The notes under the pieces: generated by a model
Seen by the model: the letters and a program-made list of their open reading frames with translations, nothing else
The model's database searches: none
What the model was told of the DNA's origin: nothing
DNA from: a virus
IMG/VR virus record: IMGVR_UViG_3300047557_002430
Coordinates: 1 to 64,000 of that record
Length of the DNA stretch: 64,000 nucleotides
Strand: one strand, 5' to 3'
Position numbers and translations under genes: made by a program
In this document: in pieces, positions 31,574 through 40,265 of the stretch
How the letters are laid out: every line of letters begins with the position of its first letter
How positions within the stretch are numbered: the first letter of the stretch is position 1

Positions 31574-32416
31574 GTGCTGTTCGACTGCTTTTTATATTTC
31601 GACGAGAAGGAACTTCTTGAACTTCGCTACGAGTTGTTAAAAGACGTTGTAGACGGTTTTATTATCACAGACGGAAACAGGACGTTTAGAGGAGACCCTA
31701 AACCTTTTACCTGCGTAGATACAATCAGGGAGTTAGGTTTACCTGAGGATAAGATTCAGGTTCTACACGTTGAACTTCCCACGCCGGAAGAGTGCTCAAT
31801 CCCGTGGTCGCGGGAATATGCGCAGAGGGATGCCTTAGGGGTCGGTATGCGTATGTGTCCTCCGGACTCCGTGTTCTTTTTTAGTGATGTTGACGAGATT
31901 CCCAAACCAGAAAAACTTTTAGAAGCTGTCGAAGTAGCTAAACAGGATCCTTCGCGCTGTGTGCGACTTTCTATGCCTATGTTCTATGGGCGCGCGGATT
32001 TGCGAGTTAAGGATCCGAACGGAGATGACTCGAAAGCCCCAAATAATTGGACATGTGGGACGATCGTTTTATATGAGCATCTCGATCGCACACCCTCTCA
32101 GATTCGTATGAACCCTAACGATATCGTCTTAGGGAACTGTGACGCAGGGTGGCATTTCTCGTGGATGGGAGACTCATCCCGTATGAAACGTAAGGTGACT
32201 TCGTTTTCTCATTGTTTCGATGACATCCCTAACTCAGTCGCACCGGCTTACAGCGAGGAAATGTTGGATCATTTAGACAACTATAAAGCACAAGCTGGTA
32301 ATACAGACCCATTGGGACGTACGGATCATATTTTAGAGCTTTATCCGCATGACCTTTTACCGCCAGAATTGTTTAAACTTGAGAGAGTACGCAAGTATTT
32401 GCTTCCCGATGGCTAG
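31574..32416 (+). CDS. Glycosyltransferase family 17-like protein
   Basis: 280 residues from GTG 31574. FDCFLYFDEKELLELRYELL with VVDGFIITDG matches the GT17 N-terminus, and VFFFSDVDEIPKPEKLLEAV carries the DVDEIP metal/donor motif. GT17 enzymes add N-acetylglucosamine in animals and have many phage and bacterial relatives of unknown acceptor. It overlaps the next gene (ATGGCTAG). Confidence 0.82.
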   Translation: MLFDCFLYFDEKELLELRYELLKDVVDGFIITDGNRTFRGDPKPFTCVDTIRELGLPEDKIQVLHVELPTPEECSIPWSREYAQRDALGVGMRMCPPDSVFFFSDVDEIPKPEKLLEAVEVAKQDPSRCVRLSMPMFYGRADLRVKDPNGDDSKAPNNWTCGTIVLYEHLDRTPSQIRMNPNDIVLGNCDAGWHFSWMGDSSRMKRKVTSFSHCFDDIPNSVAPAYSEEMLDHLDNYKAQAGNTDPLGRTDHILELYPHDLLPPELFKLERVRKYLLPDG

Positions 32417-32582
32417 TTCCATGCCCGAAGGGCTTCGCAAGCACATGGAATCGAAAGAAGAGCGTGGCGAACACGGTAAAAAAGACGACGAAAAGTCAGA
32501 AATGAAGCGTCGCGAAGCTCTTCGTAAGGCCAAAAAAGCTAAGACTAAGCGTCACGCCGAAAAAGAAGCCGAAAAGCGTTGA
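32409..32582 (+). CDS. 57-residue Lys/Glu-rich protein
   Basis: ATG 32409 overlaps the GT17 stop. Almost entirely Lys, Arg and Glu after MASSMPEGLRKHMESKEERG. Probably a single charged helix, possibly packaged with DNA or a scaffold-like helper. Lies just before the portal gene. Confidence 0.5.
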   Translation: MASSMPEGLRKHMESKEERGEHGKKDDEKSEMKRREALRKAKKAKTKRHAEKEAEKR

Positions 32583-32613
32583 TTTTGGCTTAAAAAACCT
32601 GTATTAATAGGTC

Positions 32614-34848
32614 ATGGCAGATACTCTGGGCATCCGACAGCGCTTTAGCGAGATCCTTGAGGCTTCTCGTACGCAGGATCGGAGTAAACAATCTGCCACG
32701 ATGGTGGTTCTTAGTCATTTGCAGCAGATGACGCTGCTTATGATTAAGAAGGGCTTGTTTTTCTACTGTGAGCAGGACACTTACAAAGCCCGCACAAAAT
32801 TCTTAGGATCTTTAATTACTCTAAATCGTCTGGACATCCGTTTTCCAGCGATTATTCGTAATTTCCTGATCGATGGGTGCGGGCTTTTTTATTTTCGTCC
32901 TGACCCAAAGCTCAAATATCAGATTTATTTCTTTCCTAAGAGTCAGTACCGCGTATATCACGATATAAACGGCAACATCGATGAAGTTGTAATCCTTTAC
33001 AGCTATAAAGTTCGTAACTCTACGCTGGGTTTGCCTGCTGAGACCTACGGGCAGAACAAGCGGTACGTTCGAATTTCTATAACAGAAGAGCGTATTAACG
33101 AGTTCGAGTCCAACAGTGAACTCAGCTTTGAATTAGAACCCGGCACAATTCTTACACCTAAGAACAGCCGCAAAAACGAACTTGGGTTTATTCCCGCTGT
33201 AGAGGTTTTAAACAAACCCAACAGCAGCGGTACTGAGGGAGAAGGAGAGTTTGAACCGTTCATGGAGCAGATAGTGCTTCATGACAACATGATTAAAAAT
33301 ATCGCGAAGAATATTGAGTTCTTTGGCAATCCCACGCTGATTAGTTCTCGGCCTCGTTCCGATCTGGTCGAGGCTTCTGATTCGGATCGCACATTCCGCC
33401 CTACAATCAGCAGCCAAAGCGGTTTTGCTGGTCGCGATACACCTTCGACTCGCGTTTCTGAGCCTTTTGGCTCTTCCGCAATGATTGGTGGTTTGCGCGT
33501 TCCGCGCATTATCGCCAACGTTGAGCCTTCGGATCGTGTGGGTTACATGACCCCCGATCCGGTTAACGGGGACATGAACCGTTATGCCCTTCTACTGCGT
33601 GAAGAAATTCGCACGGCATTAGGGGGTGTTGACGAAATTTCTATTTCTGCTGGCGCTACCGCCACGGAAATTAAGGGTTTGATGGGTCGTGCACAAGCGA
33701 CCGCTCTTCGAAAAAATAAGAGTTTCCTTACATACGGCTTCTGCCGTTTGCTGGAGATGATTATTTATCATCAAGAGCAAATTTTCCGCGAAAGTTTTAT
33801 TCAAGTTATGGGGATGGAGCCCCCTAAACCTCCTAAAGAACAAACGGAAGAAGCTCAAGAGCGTTACCAAAAACGTCTCGCTAAATACGAACGTGATGTT
33901 GACGCCGCAATGCAAGTGGCGTTGCAACAAAATAAAGTGCCGAGTGGTGTTTACGGACTTCCCCCGGATGGTGATCGTGAAGTCACCTACCGATTCCAGG
34001 GCGATGTTTATGAGGACACTGCTTACGACATCAACCAAAAATCTATCGTTGTTCGAAACCTTCAGGAACTAGGTGTGGACAGCGTGGAAGCGCTTAAATA
34101 CCTCTTCCCTGATAAAACTGATTCCGAACGTGCAGAAATGTTGAAGGGATTTCCCTTCCGAATGATTCAACAAACGCAGGGCGCTTTTCAGCAATTTCTA
34201 TTATTATTGAATCAGATGTTGCAAGCGCCACATCCACTTGCGCCGAATCAACCCCTAGCGGCTGACCCTCGGCTAAACATAACGCCCTTGCTTTATAGGA
34301 CGTTTGACCACCTTGCGCAAGAACTGACTTACTCGGGCAGCTATGAGCCAGCAGATCCAAGCTTCGATCCCGAGCCCGGTCTCCCCGGCGGTAGCGGCCC
34401 CGCAGGCAGCGCCTTCGGTAGACCAGGGTTCAACAGCCTACCCGCAGTGGGTAGCAACTACCCAGGCGGCACCTTCGGCAGCTATGCCCCAAGCGCCGTC
34501 GCCGGTAACACCGGTTACGGTCCCTTCTACCAACAACCAGTACAGCCAGTCTCCGTCAACGTCCTCCCCGTCCAACCCGTGGGAAGCGGCGATGGGCAGC
34601 CTGGAGCGGGTGGTTTCGCGTCTCTCCCCGTCCCCCAGCCAGACAGCATCGTATCCGCAGTACCTGACGGCGCCGCAGGATACTCAACTTTACAGTCAGA
34701 GTTCACAGGCCCAACCGTATCTGTACCAAGCCCCTACGGCTCAGCCGATCTCGTACAGCAACGGATCTACAACCCAGACTTCTTATCCGATTTCTACGGA
34801 GCAACAGCAGCTCCCGCAGCTAAGCCCCGAAACCGCCGCCGTCGTTAA
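32614..34848 (+). CDS. Portal protein with long Pro/Gly-rich C-terminal extension
   Basis: 744 residues. The N-terminal 570 residues are a helical, charged portal-type protein (LDIRFPAIIRNFLIDGCGLF, ELGFIPAVEVLNKPNSSG), placed right after terminase and before scaffold and capsid. The last 168 residues (from about 577) are Gly/Pro/Ser/Gln-rich and end RNRRRR. They are encoded by DNA that also encodes the start of the next protein in another frame. Portal rings form the DNA channel at one capsid vertex. Assignment rests on context and composition. Confidence 0.72.
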   Translation: MADTLGIRQRFSEILEASRTQDRSKQSATMVVLSHLQQMTLLMIKKGLFFYCEQDTYKARTKFLGSLITLNRLDIRFPAIIRNFLIDGCGLFYFRPDPKLKYQIYFFPKSQYRVYHDINGNIDEVVILYSYKVRNSTLGLPAETYGQNKRYVRISITEERINEFESNSELSFELEPGTILTPKNSRKNELGFIPAVEVLNKPNSSGTEGEGEFEPFMEQIVLHDNMIKNIAKNIEFFGNPTLISSRPRSDLVEASDSDRTFRPTISSQSGFAGRDTPSTRVSEPFGSSAMIGGLRVPRIIANVEPSDRVGYMTPDPVNGDMNRYALLLREEIRTALGGVDEISISAGATATEIKGLMGRAQATALRKNKSFLTYGFCRLLEMIIYHQEQIFRESFIQVMGMEPPKPPKEQTEEAQERYQKRLAKYERDVDAAMQVALQQNKVPSGVYGLPPDGDREVTYRFQGDVYEDTAYDINQKSIVVRNLQELGVDSVEALKYLFPDKTDSERAEMLKGFPFRMIQQTQGAFQQFLLLLNQMLQAPHPLAPNQPLAADPRLNITPLLYRTFDHLAQELTYSGSYEPADPSFDPEPGLPGGSGPAGSAFGRPGFNSLPAVGSNYPGGTFGSYAPSAVAGNTGYGPFYQQPVQPVSVNVLPVQPVGSGDGQPGAGGFASLPVPQPDSIVSAVPDGAAGYSTLQSEFTGPTVSVPSPYGSADLVQQRIYNPDFLSDFYGATAAPAAKPRNRRRR

Positions 34849-35254
34849 TCACTTCGGTGTTGAAGCTCCTGGCATCCTGAATCAGTATGCCACCGTGCTT
34901 GAGGATGCTCTGATCCAACAGCACCAAGTTCTGGAGCAAACCGCTGCTCGCGGTATGGTTATGGAACAGATCCTGACGGATCCTGATCAACTCGCCGATT
35001 ACACCAATCGGTTCTTTACCGAGGTTTACCCCGTGGACGCCGACGGCGAAACTCAGGGCTATCAGCCTCGTTATGATCAGCTTCCCGCTGTTCCTGCTTC
35101 TGCTTTAGCTGGCGCTCCTAGCGTTGACACTGACACTCAGTGGCAAGGTTTCAGCGAAGCTATGAACAAGAGCCCTGATCAGGCTTGGCGTTACCTGGCT
35201 CAGATGAGCCCCGATGCCTTCCGCGGCAAACTGCTGTTCATGGATTCGAACTGA
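34343..35254 (+). CDS. Putative scaffold protein, overlapping portal gene by 506 bases
   Basis: 303 residues from ATG 34343, read in the +1 frame relative to portal. The first 168 residues are Pro/Ser/Gln-rich and disordered; the remainder (about 170-303) is a helical acidic domain (PGILNQYATVLEDALIQQHQ). Disordered plus helical layout, position before the capsid gene, and its own terminator support a scaffold role. The shared DNA encodes two proteins of low complexity. No strong Shine-Dalgarno sequence precedes the ATG. Confidence 0.62.
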   Translation: MSQQIQASIPSPVSPAVAAPQAAPSVDQGSTAYPQWVATTQAAPSAAMPQAPSPVTPVTVPSTNNQYSQSPSTSSPSNPWEAAMGSLERVVSRLSPSPSQTASYPQYLTAPQDTQLYSQSSQAQPYLYQAPTAQPISYSNGSTTQTSYPISTEQQQLPQLSPETAAVVNHFGVEAPGILNQYATVLEDALIQQHQVLEQTAARGMVMEQILTDPDQLADYTNRFFTEVYPVDADGETQGYQPRYDQLPAVPASALAGAPSVDTDTQWQGFSEAMNKSPDQAWRYLAQMSPDAFRGKLLFMDSN

Positions 35255-35278
35255 AGCAGTAAAACCTGAGTAAGCTGA

Positions 35279-35309
35279 GACCCCGTTAACGTGTAGCGGG
35301 GTCTTTTTT
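35279..35309 (+). terminator. Intrinsic terminator after scaffold
   Basis: GACCCCG-N11-CGGGGTC followed by six T, 25 bases after the scaffold stop. Confidence 0.88.
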
Positions 35310-35312
35310 ATT

Positions 35313-35978
35313 ATGTGTGCTCGCCACGTCATCCAAGGTTCTTTTAGTTCATTAGATGACGACCCAGCAACGCAATCTTTTACAGATTACGAATTAGTCG
35401 CTGAGGCGATCAAGTTTGCAGCAAGTGAACCTATACTCCCTGACTTTGAGTTTGCGAATGTATTTCCTGGCGAACATTATCGAATATTATCTGGTCTTTT
35501 AAAGGTATTAAAACCTGCGTTTTTAATCGATATCGGAACCTACCGTGGGTGCTCAGCACGAGTCATGTTGGACTCCACCGGTAGTTATTCAACGGTGTAC
35601 ACTTATGACCTTTATGATTACTTATCGTTTGATTGGACTGTTTTAAAAGAACAAGATTTTGCTTCTGGCAGATTACAGCAACATTTAGTTAATTTAATTA
35701 ACCCTGATATTTTTGAGCAGCATAAAGTGTTGTTAAATAGAGCAGATTTTATTATGTTAGACGGACCTAAAGACGATCACTTTGAAAAAACTTTATTACA
35801 TATGATGCAGACAGTTGAGTTTAGTGATAAACCGCGCTGGTTGTTCATTGACGATATTCGGTTCACAAACATGCAAGACCTGTGGCGCTCAATCAAATCT
35901 CCCAAACTAGACCTAAGCAGCTTCGGGCATTTTTCTGGGACGGGAATAGTTAACATACAAAAAGGTCTTCTGATTTAG
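35313..35978 (+). CDS. SAM-dependent methyltransferase (class I, sugar/O-type)
   Basis: 221 residues. GEHYRILSGLLKVLKPAFLI, then DIGTYRGCSARVM is the glycine-rich SAM loop; ADFIMLDGPKDDHFEKTLL and LFIDDIRF follow the Methyltransf_24-like layout. Acceptor unknown, perhaps a sugar. AT-rich codon use contrasts with the GC-biased scaffold and capsid genes on both sides, so it looks like an inserted accessory gene. Confidence 0.68.
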   Translation: MCARHVIQGSFSSLDDDPATQSFTDYELVAEAIKFAASEPILPDFEFANVFPGEHYRILSGLLKVLKPAFLIDIGTYRGCSARVMLDSTGSYSTVYTYDLYDYLSFDWTVLKEQDFASGRLQQHLVNLINPDIFEQHKVLLNRADFIMLDGPKDDHFEKTLLHMMQTVEFSDKPRWLFIDDIRFTNMQDLWRSIKSPKLDLSSFGHFSGTGIVNIQKGLLI

Positions 35979-35980
35979 AG

Positions 35981-36154
35981 ATGCCCTTTGTGAGCGAGGC
36001 CCAGCGGCGTAAATTCTACGCAATGTCTGAGCGAGGTGAAATCTCAAAAGCAAAAGTTGCGGAGTATGAAAAAGAAACTAAGGGCGACCTTCCCGAACGG
36101 GTAAAGGCAAAGAAAAAAGCACAGAAGTATACTGAATCTAAGAAAGGATCCTGA
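35981..36154 (+). CDS. 57-residue basic phage protein (SEAQRRKFYAM type)
   Basis: ATG 35981 to TGA 36154, two bases after the previous stop. Reads MPFVSEAQRRKFYAMSERGE with a Lys-rich rest and LPERVKAKKKA. The opening 'SEAQRRKFYA....GEIS...V.EWE..T' recurs in many phage head modules as a small protein of unknown role. Probably real despite its size. Confidence 0.62.
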   Translation: MPFVSEAQRRKFYAMSERGEISKAKVAEYEKETKGDLPERVKAKKKAQKYTESKKGS

Positions 36155-36155
36155 A

Positions 36156-36338
36156 ATGCCTAACTCTATTGGCCGCCGTCTTCGCAGCACAAGCTCGACT
36201 GAGGTTGAACAGCTCAAGCAAGAGTTAGCTGTTCTAAAGGAAGCTTATGTGCGTGATATGCAAAATATAAGCACGGATATGAGTGCGCTCAGTCAAAAAA
36301 TTGATGTAACTCCTTCTGGCGTAGAGCCCAGCGCTTAA
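36156..36338 (+). CDS. Small coiled-coil protein
   Basis: 60 residues, one base after the previous stop. STEVEQLKQELAVLKEAYVR shows clear heptads (about 12-50), so it is a short coiled coil. Possibly a scaffold-like or decoration adaptor. Unknown. Confidence 0.55.
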   Translation: MPNSIGRRLRSTSSTEVEQLKQELAVLKEAYVRDMQNISTDMSALSQKIDVTPSGVEPSA

Positions 36339-36371
36339 AACTTATACTAGGTGTATAGCCGCTAACATCTC

Positions 36372-37124
36372 GTGGTTTATACACCGTTATCTAATTACAA
36401 ATACGACAGCGGTTTTCACCGTATTCAGTCCGGCCCAAGCCACGAAGGTTTCGTCGTATTAAGTTCCGGCATTCGGGATACTGGTGCAGACCTTGGCGTA
36501 ATAACTTCAGGCCCACCTAATAGTGGATCGTGGTACTTAACGACTGAATGGCGTACTGTTCCTCAGGCTGTTTCTGGCTATTGGACAGATTATGAAAATT
36601 CAGATTATTTACCGAGCGGTTCTCTAAGTTCTTACAACGGTTACAGACCTTTATCTGTTACTACGATCGCGAATGCGAAGGTCGTAACTTCCACAGGGCC
36701 TCAATACGGTTTACGTGACGAGGGGAAATATACGTATTACGGAGGTATCGCTCCGTCTAACCAAAGCTATAACCCGTATAACACCCCCGACGCAAACACA
36801 GCCGCCGAAGGTTCCACGGGCGGTGGTGTTACACACCGTAATTACGAAGGTACTTTATTAACTAATATTCTGGGTTCTCAGGGAACCGCTGATCGATCTC
36901 AGTGGGTCTATAACCCTCCTGTTTATTGCCAAACGTTTACAGAGACCGTTAGGTCTACAGCTCCGGGTTTAATGTCTTCTGCTCTTCGGTACGTTTATCG
37001 GGGTCGCTCTACTCGTTACGCCTACAACTACGGTTCCGTGTACTTACAGGGTTCTGAATCTGTACGGAATATGGTTCATCGGTTTAGTCCCACTGTTAAC
37101 AGCAGCAATCAAAAATCGATTTAA
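36372..37124 (+). CDS. Putative structural protein, Tyr/Ser-rich
   Basis: 250 residues from GTG 36372. Beta-prone with high Tyr, Ser, Gly and Asn (YTYYGGIAPSNQSYNPYNTP). C-terminal ALRYVYRGRSTRYAYNYGSV. Composition suggests a head fibre or outer virion protein. Immediately precedes the major capsid gene. Not recognised. Confidence 0.5.
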   Translation: MVYTPLSNYKYDSGFHRIQSGPSHEGFVVLSSGIRDTGADLGVITSGPPNSGSWYLTTEWRTVPQAVSGYWTDYENSDYLPSGSLSSYNGYRPLSVTTIANAKVVTSTGPQYGLRDEGKYTYYGGIAPSNQSYNPYNTPDANTAAEGSTGGGVTHRNYEGTLLTNILGSQGTADRSQWVYNPPVYCQTFTETVRSTAPGLMSSALRYVYRGRSTRYAYNYGSVYLQGSESVRNMVHRFSPTVNSSNQKSI

Positions 37125-37203
37125 CGCTAAAAATGCGACAGCACAGTGTTCTCCTGGCTCTTTTTGTTTTAAACTAACCTTGTAGTTTTCGGAGATATCG
37201 ACA

Positions 37204-38319
37204 GTGTTTGTCGATAACGATTTCCCGAAGCTGCTTGGTGCTGAGTTATATCGACCGCACCCTGCGTATGTAGTCGAAATGGCTGCAGAACCAGTGGTGG
37301 TCCATGACTTCTCCAAACAGCCCGGCCAGACAGTTCAGTTAGATCGTTACCGCTTCTGGGGCAACCCTGGTTCTAAGGAATCGCGGGAACGTACAGCCGA
37401 ACAGACAATCGGCACCGCTAACAGCAGGAATATTGTTAAGGACAAGGTGCTCGTGACTCTTCGCGAGTACACCGGTCCCGCTGACCCGACTGATCCTACT
37501 CAGCCCAGCACCTTCAAAATCGCTCGCGAGACTCTGATCACCGCGCAGCGCTTACTGCTGGATACTGGCAACCTGACTGCGTTCCACCAGTCTATCGGTT
37601 CGTTAACTCTGCTTGACGACTACCGGCGGTGGCGTGATCGGGTGTTCATCAACGAACTCCTGAAAGCCGTTTCTAAGGGTAAGGCTTCCGACAGCCAGGG
37701 TGGCTACTACTACCCCGGCGACCTTGCCGTCGGCGGTCTGACCTACTCTAACGCAGAGCAGGCCAAGTTCGACGTTAAGGACGACCTGCTGCGCGTGGTG
37801 AAGAGCCTCCGTAAGCGGAACGTCCCCACCTACCAGGACGGGTTCTATCGCTGCGTCTGCGATCCTACCTTCCTGATGCACCTGCGTCAGAACAGCGACT
37901 TCCGCGAGGTTGCACGCTATCCTGGCAACGGCCAAATCAACCCCCTCATGTCGGCGATGCAGCCCAACGCTGCGCTGTACATGGGTCAAGGCTTCGGCCA
38001 AGCCACCTTCGTGGCTGGCGAGCCCATCATGCCGACTGGCTTTGTGTTTGAAGGTGTGCGGTTCTTCGAATCCACCAACATGCCTTCGCAGACTGCCACG
38101 GCGACTATCGGTGGCACCGCAGGTACATACGATACCGCCATCGGTATGTTCTTCGGTCCCCAAAGCGTTGGTGTCGGTATCGGCGGCAACAACGCCCAGG
38201 TGCTGCTGAACAACAACGACGACTTCAGCCGTTTCATCATGATGATTTGGAGCCTGTACGCAGGTTTCGAACTTCTGAACGCTGACTTCGCCACCATCGC
38301 TTACTCCTTTAGCGTTTGA
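37204..38319 (+). CDS. Major capsid protein candidate (HK97-like/N4 gp56-like)
   Basis: 371 residues from GTG 37204 with GGAG upstream. Layout recalls the N4 gp56-type capsid family: RWRDRVFINELLKAVSKGK, then a region of RNVPTYQDGFYRCVCDPTFL followed by MHLRQNSDFREVARYP. It ends with a beta-rich domain. Codons are strongly GC-ending, unlike most neighbours, as expected for the most abundant protein. Position after portal and scaffold supports the call. Confidence 0.72.
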   Translation: MFVDNDFPKLLGAELYRPHPAYVVEMAAEPVVVHDFSKQPGQTVQLDRYRFWGNPGSKESRERTAEQTIGTANSRNIVKDKVLVTLREYTGPADPTDPTQPSTFKIARETLITAQRLLLDTGNLTAFHQSIGSLTLLDDYRRWRDRVFINELLKAVSKGKASDSQGGYYYPGDLAVGGLTYSNAEQAKFDVKDDLLRVVKSLRKRNVPTYQDGFYRCVCDPTFLMHLRQNSDFREVARYPGNGQINPLMSAMQPNAALYMGQGFGQATFVAGEPIMPTGFVFEGVRFFESTNMPSQTATATIGGTAGTYDTAIGMFFGPQSVGVGIGGNNAQVLLNNNDDFSRFIMMIWSLYAGFELLNADFATIAYSFSV

Positions 38320-38322
38320 TAA

Positions 38323-38330
38323 GGAGGTAA
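38323..38330 (+). promoter_or_regulatory. Strong Shine-Dalgarno (AAGGAGGT)
   Basis: AAGGAGGT lies about 7 bases before ATG 38337, nearly complementary to the 16S rRNA 3' end. It stands out because most genes here lack a clear site. Fits very high expression of the next gene. Confidence 0.8.
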
Positions 38331-38336
38331 CTAACG

Positions 38337-39200
38337 ATGGCTATTAATCCTCAGCAAATCGCCGTTGCCAAAATCTATCCTGGCAACTACACCAACGTTC
38401 TCCGTTACTGGCACTCCACCAGCAACTTCAGTTTTCTGAACGAGAACGGCACTAACGAGACCTACTCCAATCAGCCGATTGGCGGTCCCGTCGGCGTGGT
38501 GTTCCGTCCCGGTTGGATTGCCCAACAGGCTGTTGGTTATGTTGACCTGTCTTATCAGGCCAGCTCCAGCACTAACCAACTGGATTACTACACCCAGCCT
38601 TATGGCTCGGGTCAAAACGGCACTAACCAGCCCTTCCGGGCTGCCGACATCATTATTCCGTCTCCTGACGCTTATAAGGATGTCCGTGCCGATATCACCG
38701 ACGGTATCACCGTGCCTTCTGGCGCTTATGTGTACCGCGTGTCTGTGCGTCTTGATGGCGGCGATGTGATCTCCAGTGGTATCGCTGGTGCTCAGACCGC
38801 TCCCGCTCTCGGCGTGGGCCCCGCTCTGTCTTCGGGTCTCACCGTGGCCCCCAGCCCCAGCGGCTTCTTCGCGAACCTCGTGGGCTCCAACAGCCGCATT
38901 GAGAACGGCACGTGGAATTCCAGCAACGCCTGGAACGACGCCAACATGCACGTGGTGACTGCGGATACGAAGTACCGTCTGTACAGCACCGCCACCGTTC
39001 CTGGCTCCGGTCTGGGTCTCGGTTCTGGTGTGTACGATCCCCGTGCTCAGGCCAACAAACTGGCCGGTCGCAACAAAGCCCTCGGCATCTGCGAAGTGTG
39101 CTGGCTCATCCCCGATGAGGCTCCCAAGCGCGATGACCTGGCTCTGCAACCCGCTGGTCTGGTCGAGTCCAACGTGTACACCTCGACTGTTCCCTCCTGA
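38337..39200 (+). CDS. Abundant structural (decoration/minor capsid) protein
   Basis: 287 residues, beta-rich, with YRVSVRLDGGDVISSG and a Gly/Ser-rich middle. Same GC-ending codon bias as the capsid gene, a near-perfect ribosome site, and a strong terminator after it. It is therefore probably made in amounts like the capsid: a decoration, cement or second capsid protein. No family recognised. Confidence 0.6.
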   Translation: MAINPQQIAVAKIYPGNYTNVLRYWHSTSNFSFLNENGTNETYSNQPIGGPVGVVFRPGWIAQQAVGYVDLSYQASSSTNQLDYYTQPYGSGQNGTNQPFRAADIIIPSPDAYKDVRADITDGITVPSGAYVYRVSVRLDGGDVISSGIAGAQTAPALGVGPALSSGLTVAPSPSGFFANLVGSNSRIENGTWNSSNAWNDANMHVVTADTKYRLYSTATVPGSGLGLGSGVYDPRAQANKLAGRNKALGICEVCWLIPDEAPKRDDLALQPAGLVESNVYTSTVPS

Positions 39201-39224
39201 TAAACTCAGGCTGGAATGTTCAAG

Positions 39225-39248
39225 CCCCCTCTTCGGAGGGGGTTTTTT
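39225..39248 (+). terminator. Intrinsic terminator after capsid operon
   Basis: CCCCCTC-TTCG-GAGGGGG with a UUCG tetraloop and six T. Very strong; ends the capsid transcription unit. Confidence 0.95.
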
Positions 39249-39259
39249 ATTGTTTACTG

Positions 39260-39270
39260 TGCTATAACTA
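39260..39270 (+). promoter_or_regulatory. Possible extended -10 promoter
   Basis: TGTGCTATAACT lies between the terminator and ATG 39293. A TGn-TATAAC extended -10 is plausible, with no good -35. Restarting transcription after such a strong terminator would be needed. Confidence 0.35.
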
Positions 39271-39292
39271 GCTTCAGAGCACTGTCTACATA

Positions 39293-39727
39293 ATGACTGC
39301 TGTGACCACGAAGGAATACACCTACACTCCGAATGGTGTAAAAATTGAAGTAATTAGTGAGCACGATGAAGGTGAATATAAGATGGTGAAGTCCTTAACT
39401 ACCGGGAAGGTTTTCTTTGCCCATCGAAATCAAATTGCTGAAGTCGAGAAAGAAGCTGAGCCCGAATCTAAAACTGCAAAACAGCGCCGTGGGCGACAAA
39501 TTGTAAAACCGGAAGTTCAGGCTTTTAACCGCGTAAACATCAATAGCGCTACTCCCCAGTTACTGACTCAGGTTCTTAAAGGTGTTGGCCTTAAAACGGC
39601 TACTGAAATTAAAGAGCTTCAGCAGTCTATGCCTGGCGAGCGCTTTACTAAGTTGGAGCAACTGCGGGCGATCACCCGCGTGGATTGGGATTCTGTTCTT
39701 GAGGGTGACCATGTGTATGTGGAATGA
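39293..39727 (+). CDS. Helix-hairpin-helix protein
   Basis: 144 residues. N-terminal beta domain (about 5-60), Lys/Arg-rich linker (KTAKQRRGRQIVKP), then a ComEA-type helix-hairpin-helix: VNINSATPQLLTQVLKGVGL then TATEIKELQQ...LEQLRAI. HhH domains bind DNA non-specifically. In a head module it could be a connector or DNA-contacting protein. Its 3' end is overlapped antisense by the HNH gene. Confidence 0.72.
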   Translation: MTAVTTKEYTYTPNGVKIEVISEHDEGEYKMVKSLTTGKVFFAHRNQIAEVEKEAEPESKTAKQRRGRQIVKPEVQAFNRVNINSATPQLLTQVLKGVGLKTATEIKELQQSMPGERFTKLEQLRAITRVDWDSVLEGDHVYVE

Positions 39728-40232
39728 TATTTAAAAACGCGAATTCACCAAAATATTTTTTAGCTGCTTCGTTATATGCGATAGCAGCTTTTTCTTCTGT
39801 GTCGTAACCTCCTAGGCTTATAGTTTTGTAATTTAATTTAATTCGACTATAGTATCTTCCGTCTCTTTTATCACAATATACGCCTTTATACTTTTTTCCT
39901 TTTCTAGGTCTTTGGTTTGCTGTTTGCTGTGATCTATTAGCTAGTCGAAGTTTTCCTGTGTTCTCGTAATCATGATCTTCATGATCAATTTCAAAATCAC
40001 CTGGATCTTTATTATTTTTTAAAGCAAAGTATACTCTGTGATTTAAATAAGCTATATTATTAAGTGAGAATTCATAGTATGTTAAATTTTTTCTTTTGCA
40101 TTTATTTCCTACAGGGTCTCCTATTTTTACTCTATTAGAAGGTCTTTTTGACCACCTTAGTTTTTGAGGAATAGTTTCGTCTATTTCGATCCATTGCTTT
40201 AAAAATCCTATATCTAAGCGTTTTGGTTTCAC
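39672..40232 (-). CDS. HNH homing-type endonuclease with AP2 domain
   Basis: 186 residues from GTG 40232. HNH core: LNHRVYF, EIDHEDHDYENTGKLRLANR (about 78-97) with N..Q. The AP2-type DNA-binding domain follows: YKGVYCDKRDGRYYSRIKLN to AIAYNEAAKKYFGEFAFLN (about 117-167). AT-rich codons differ from the neighbourhood. The last 18 residues come from reading into the HhH gene on the other strand, so the natural end was lost or replaced on insertion. Confidence 0.88.
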   Translation of the reverse strand: MKPKRLDIGFLKQWIEIDETIPQKLRWSKRPSNRVKIGDPVGNKCKRKNLTYYEFSLNNIAYLNHRVYFALKNNKDPGDFEIDHEDHDYENTGKLRLANRSQQTANQRPRKGKKYKGVYCDKRDGRYYSRIKLNYKTISLGGYDTEEKAAIAYNEAAKKYFGEFAFLNIIPHTHGHPQEQNPNPRG

Positions 40233-40265
40233 GTAGACTAAAAGGTAGGGTATGGAGTCTAGAAC

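Noticed and set aside
37603-39149. Long antisense ORFs behind the capsid and decoration genes
   Set aside because: Strong GC-ending codon bias of the sense genes leaves few antisense stops; no ribosome sites or protein-like patterns.
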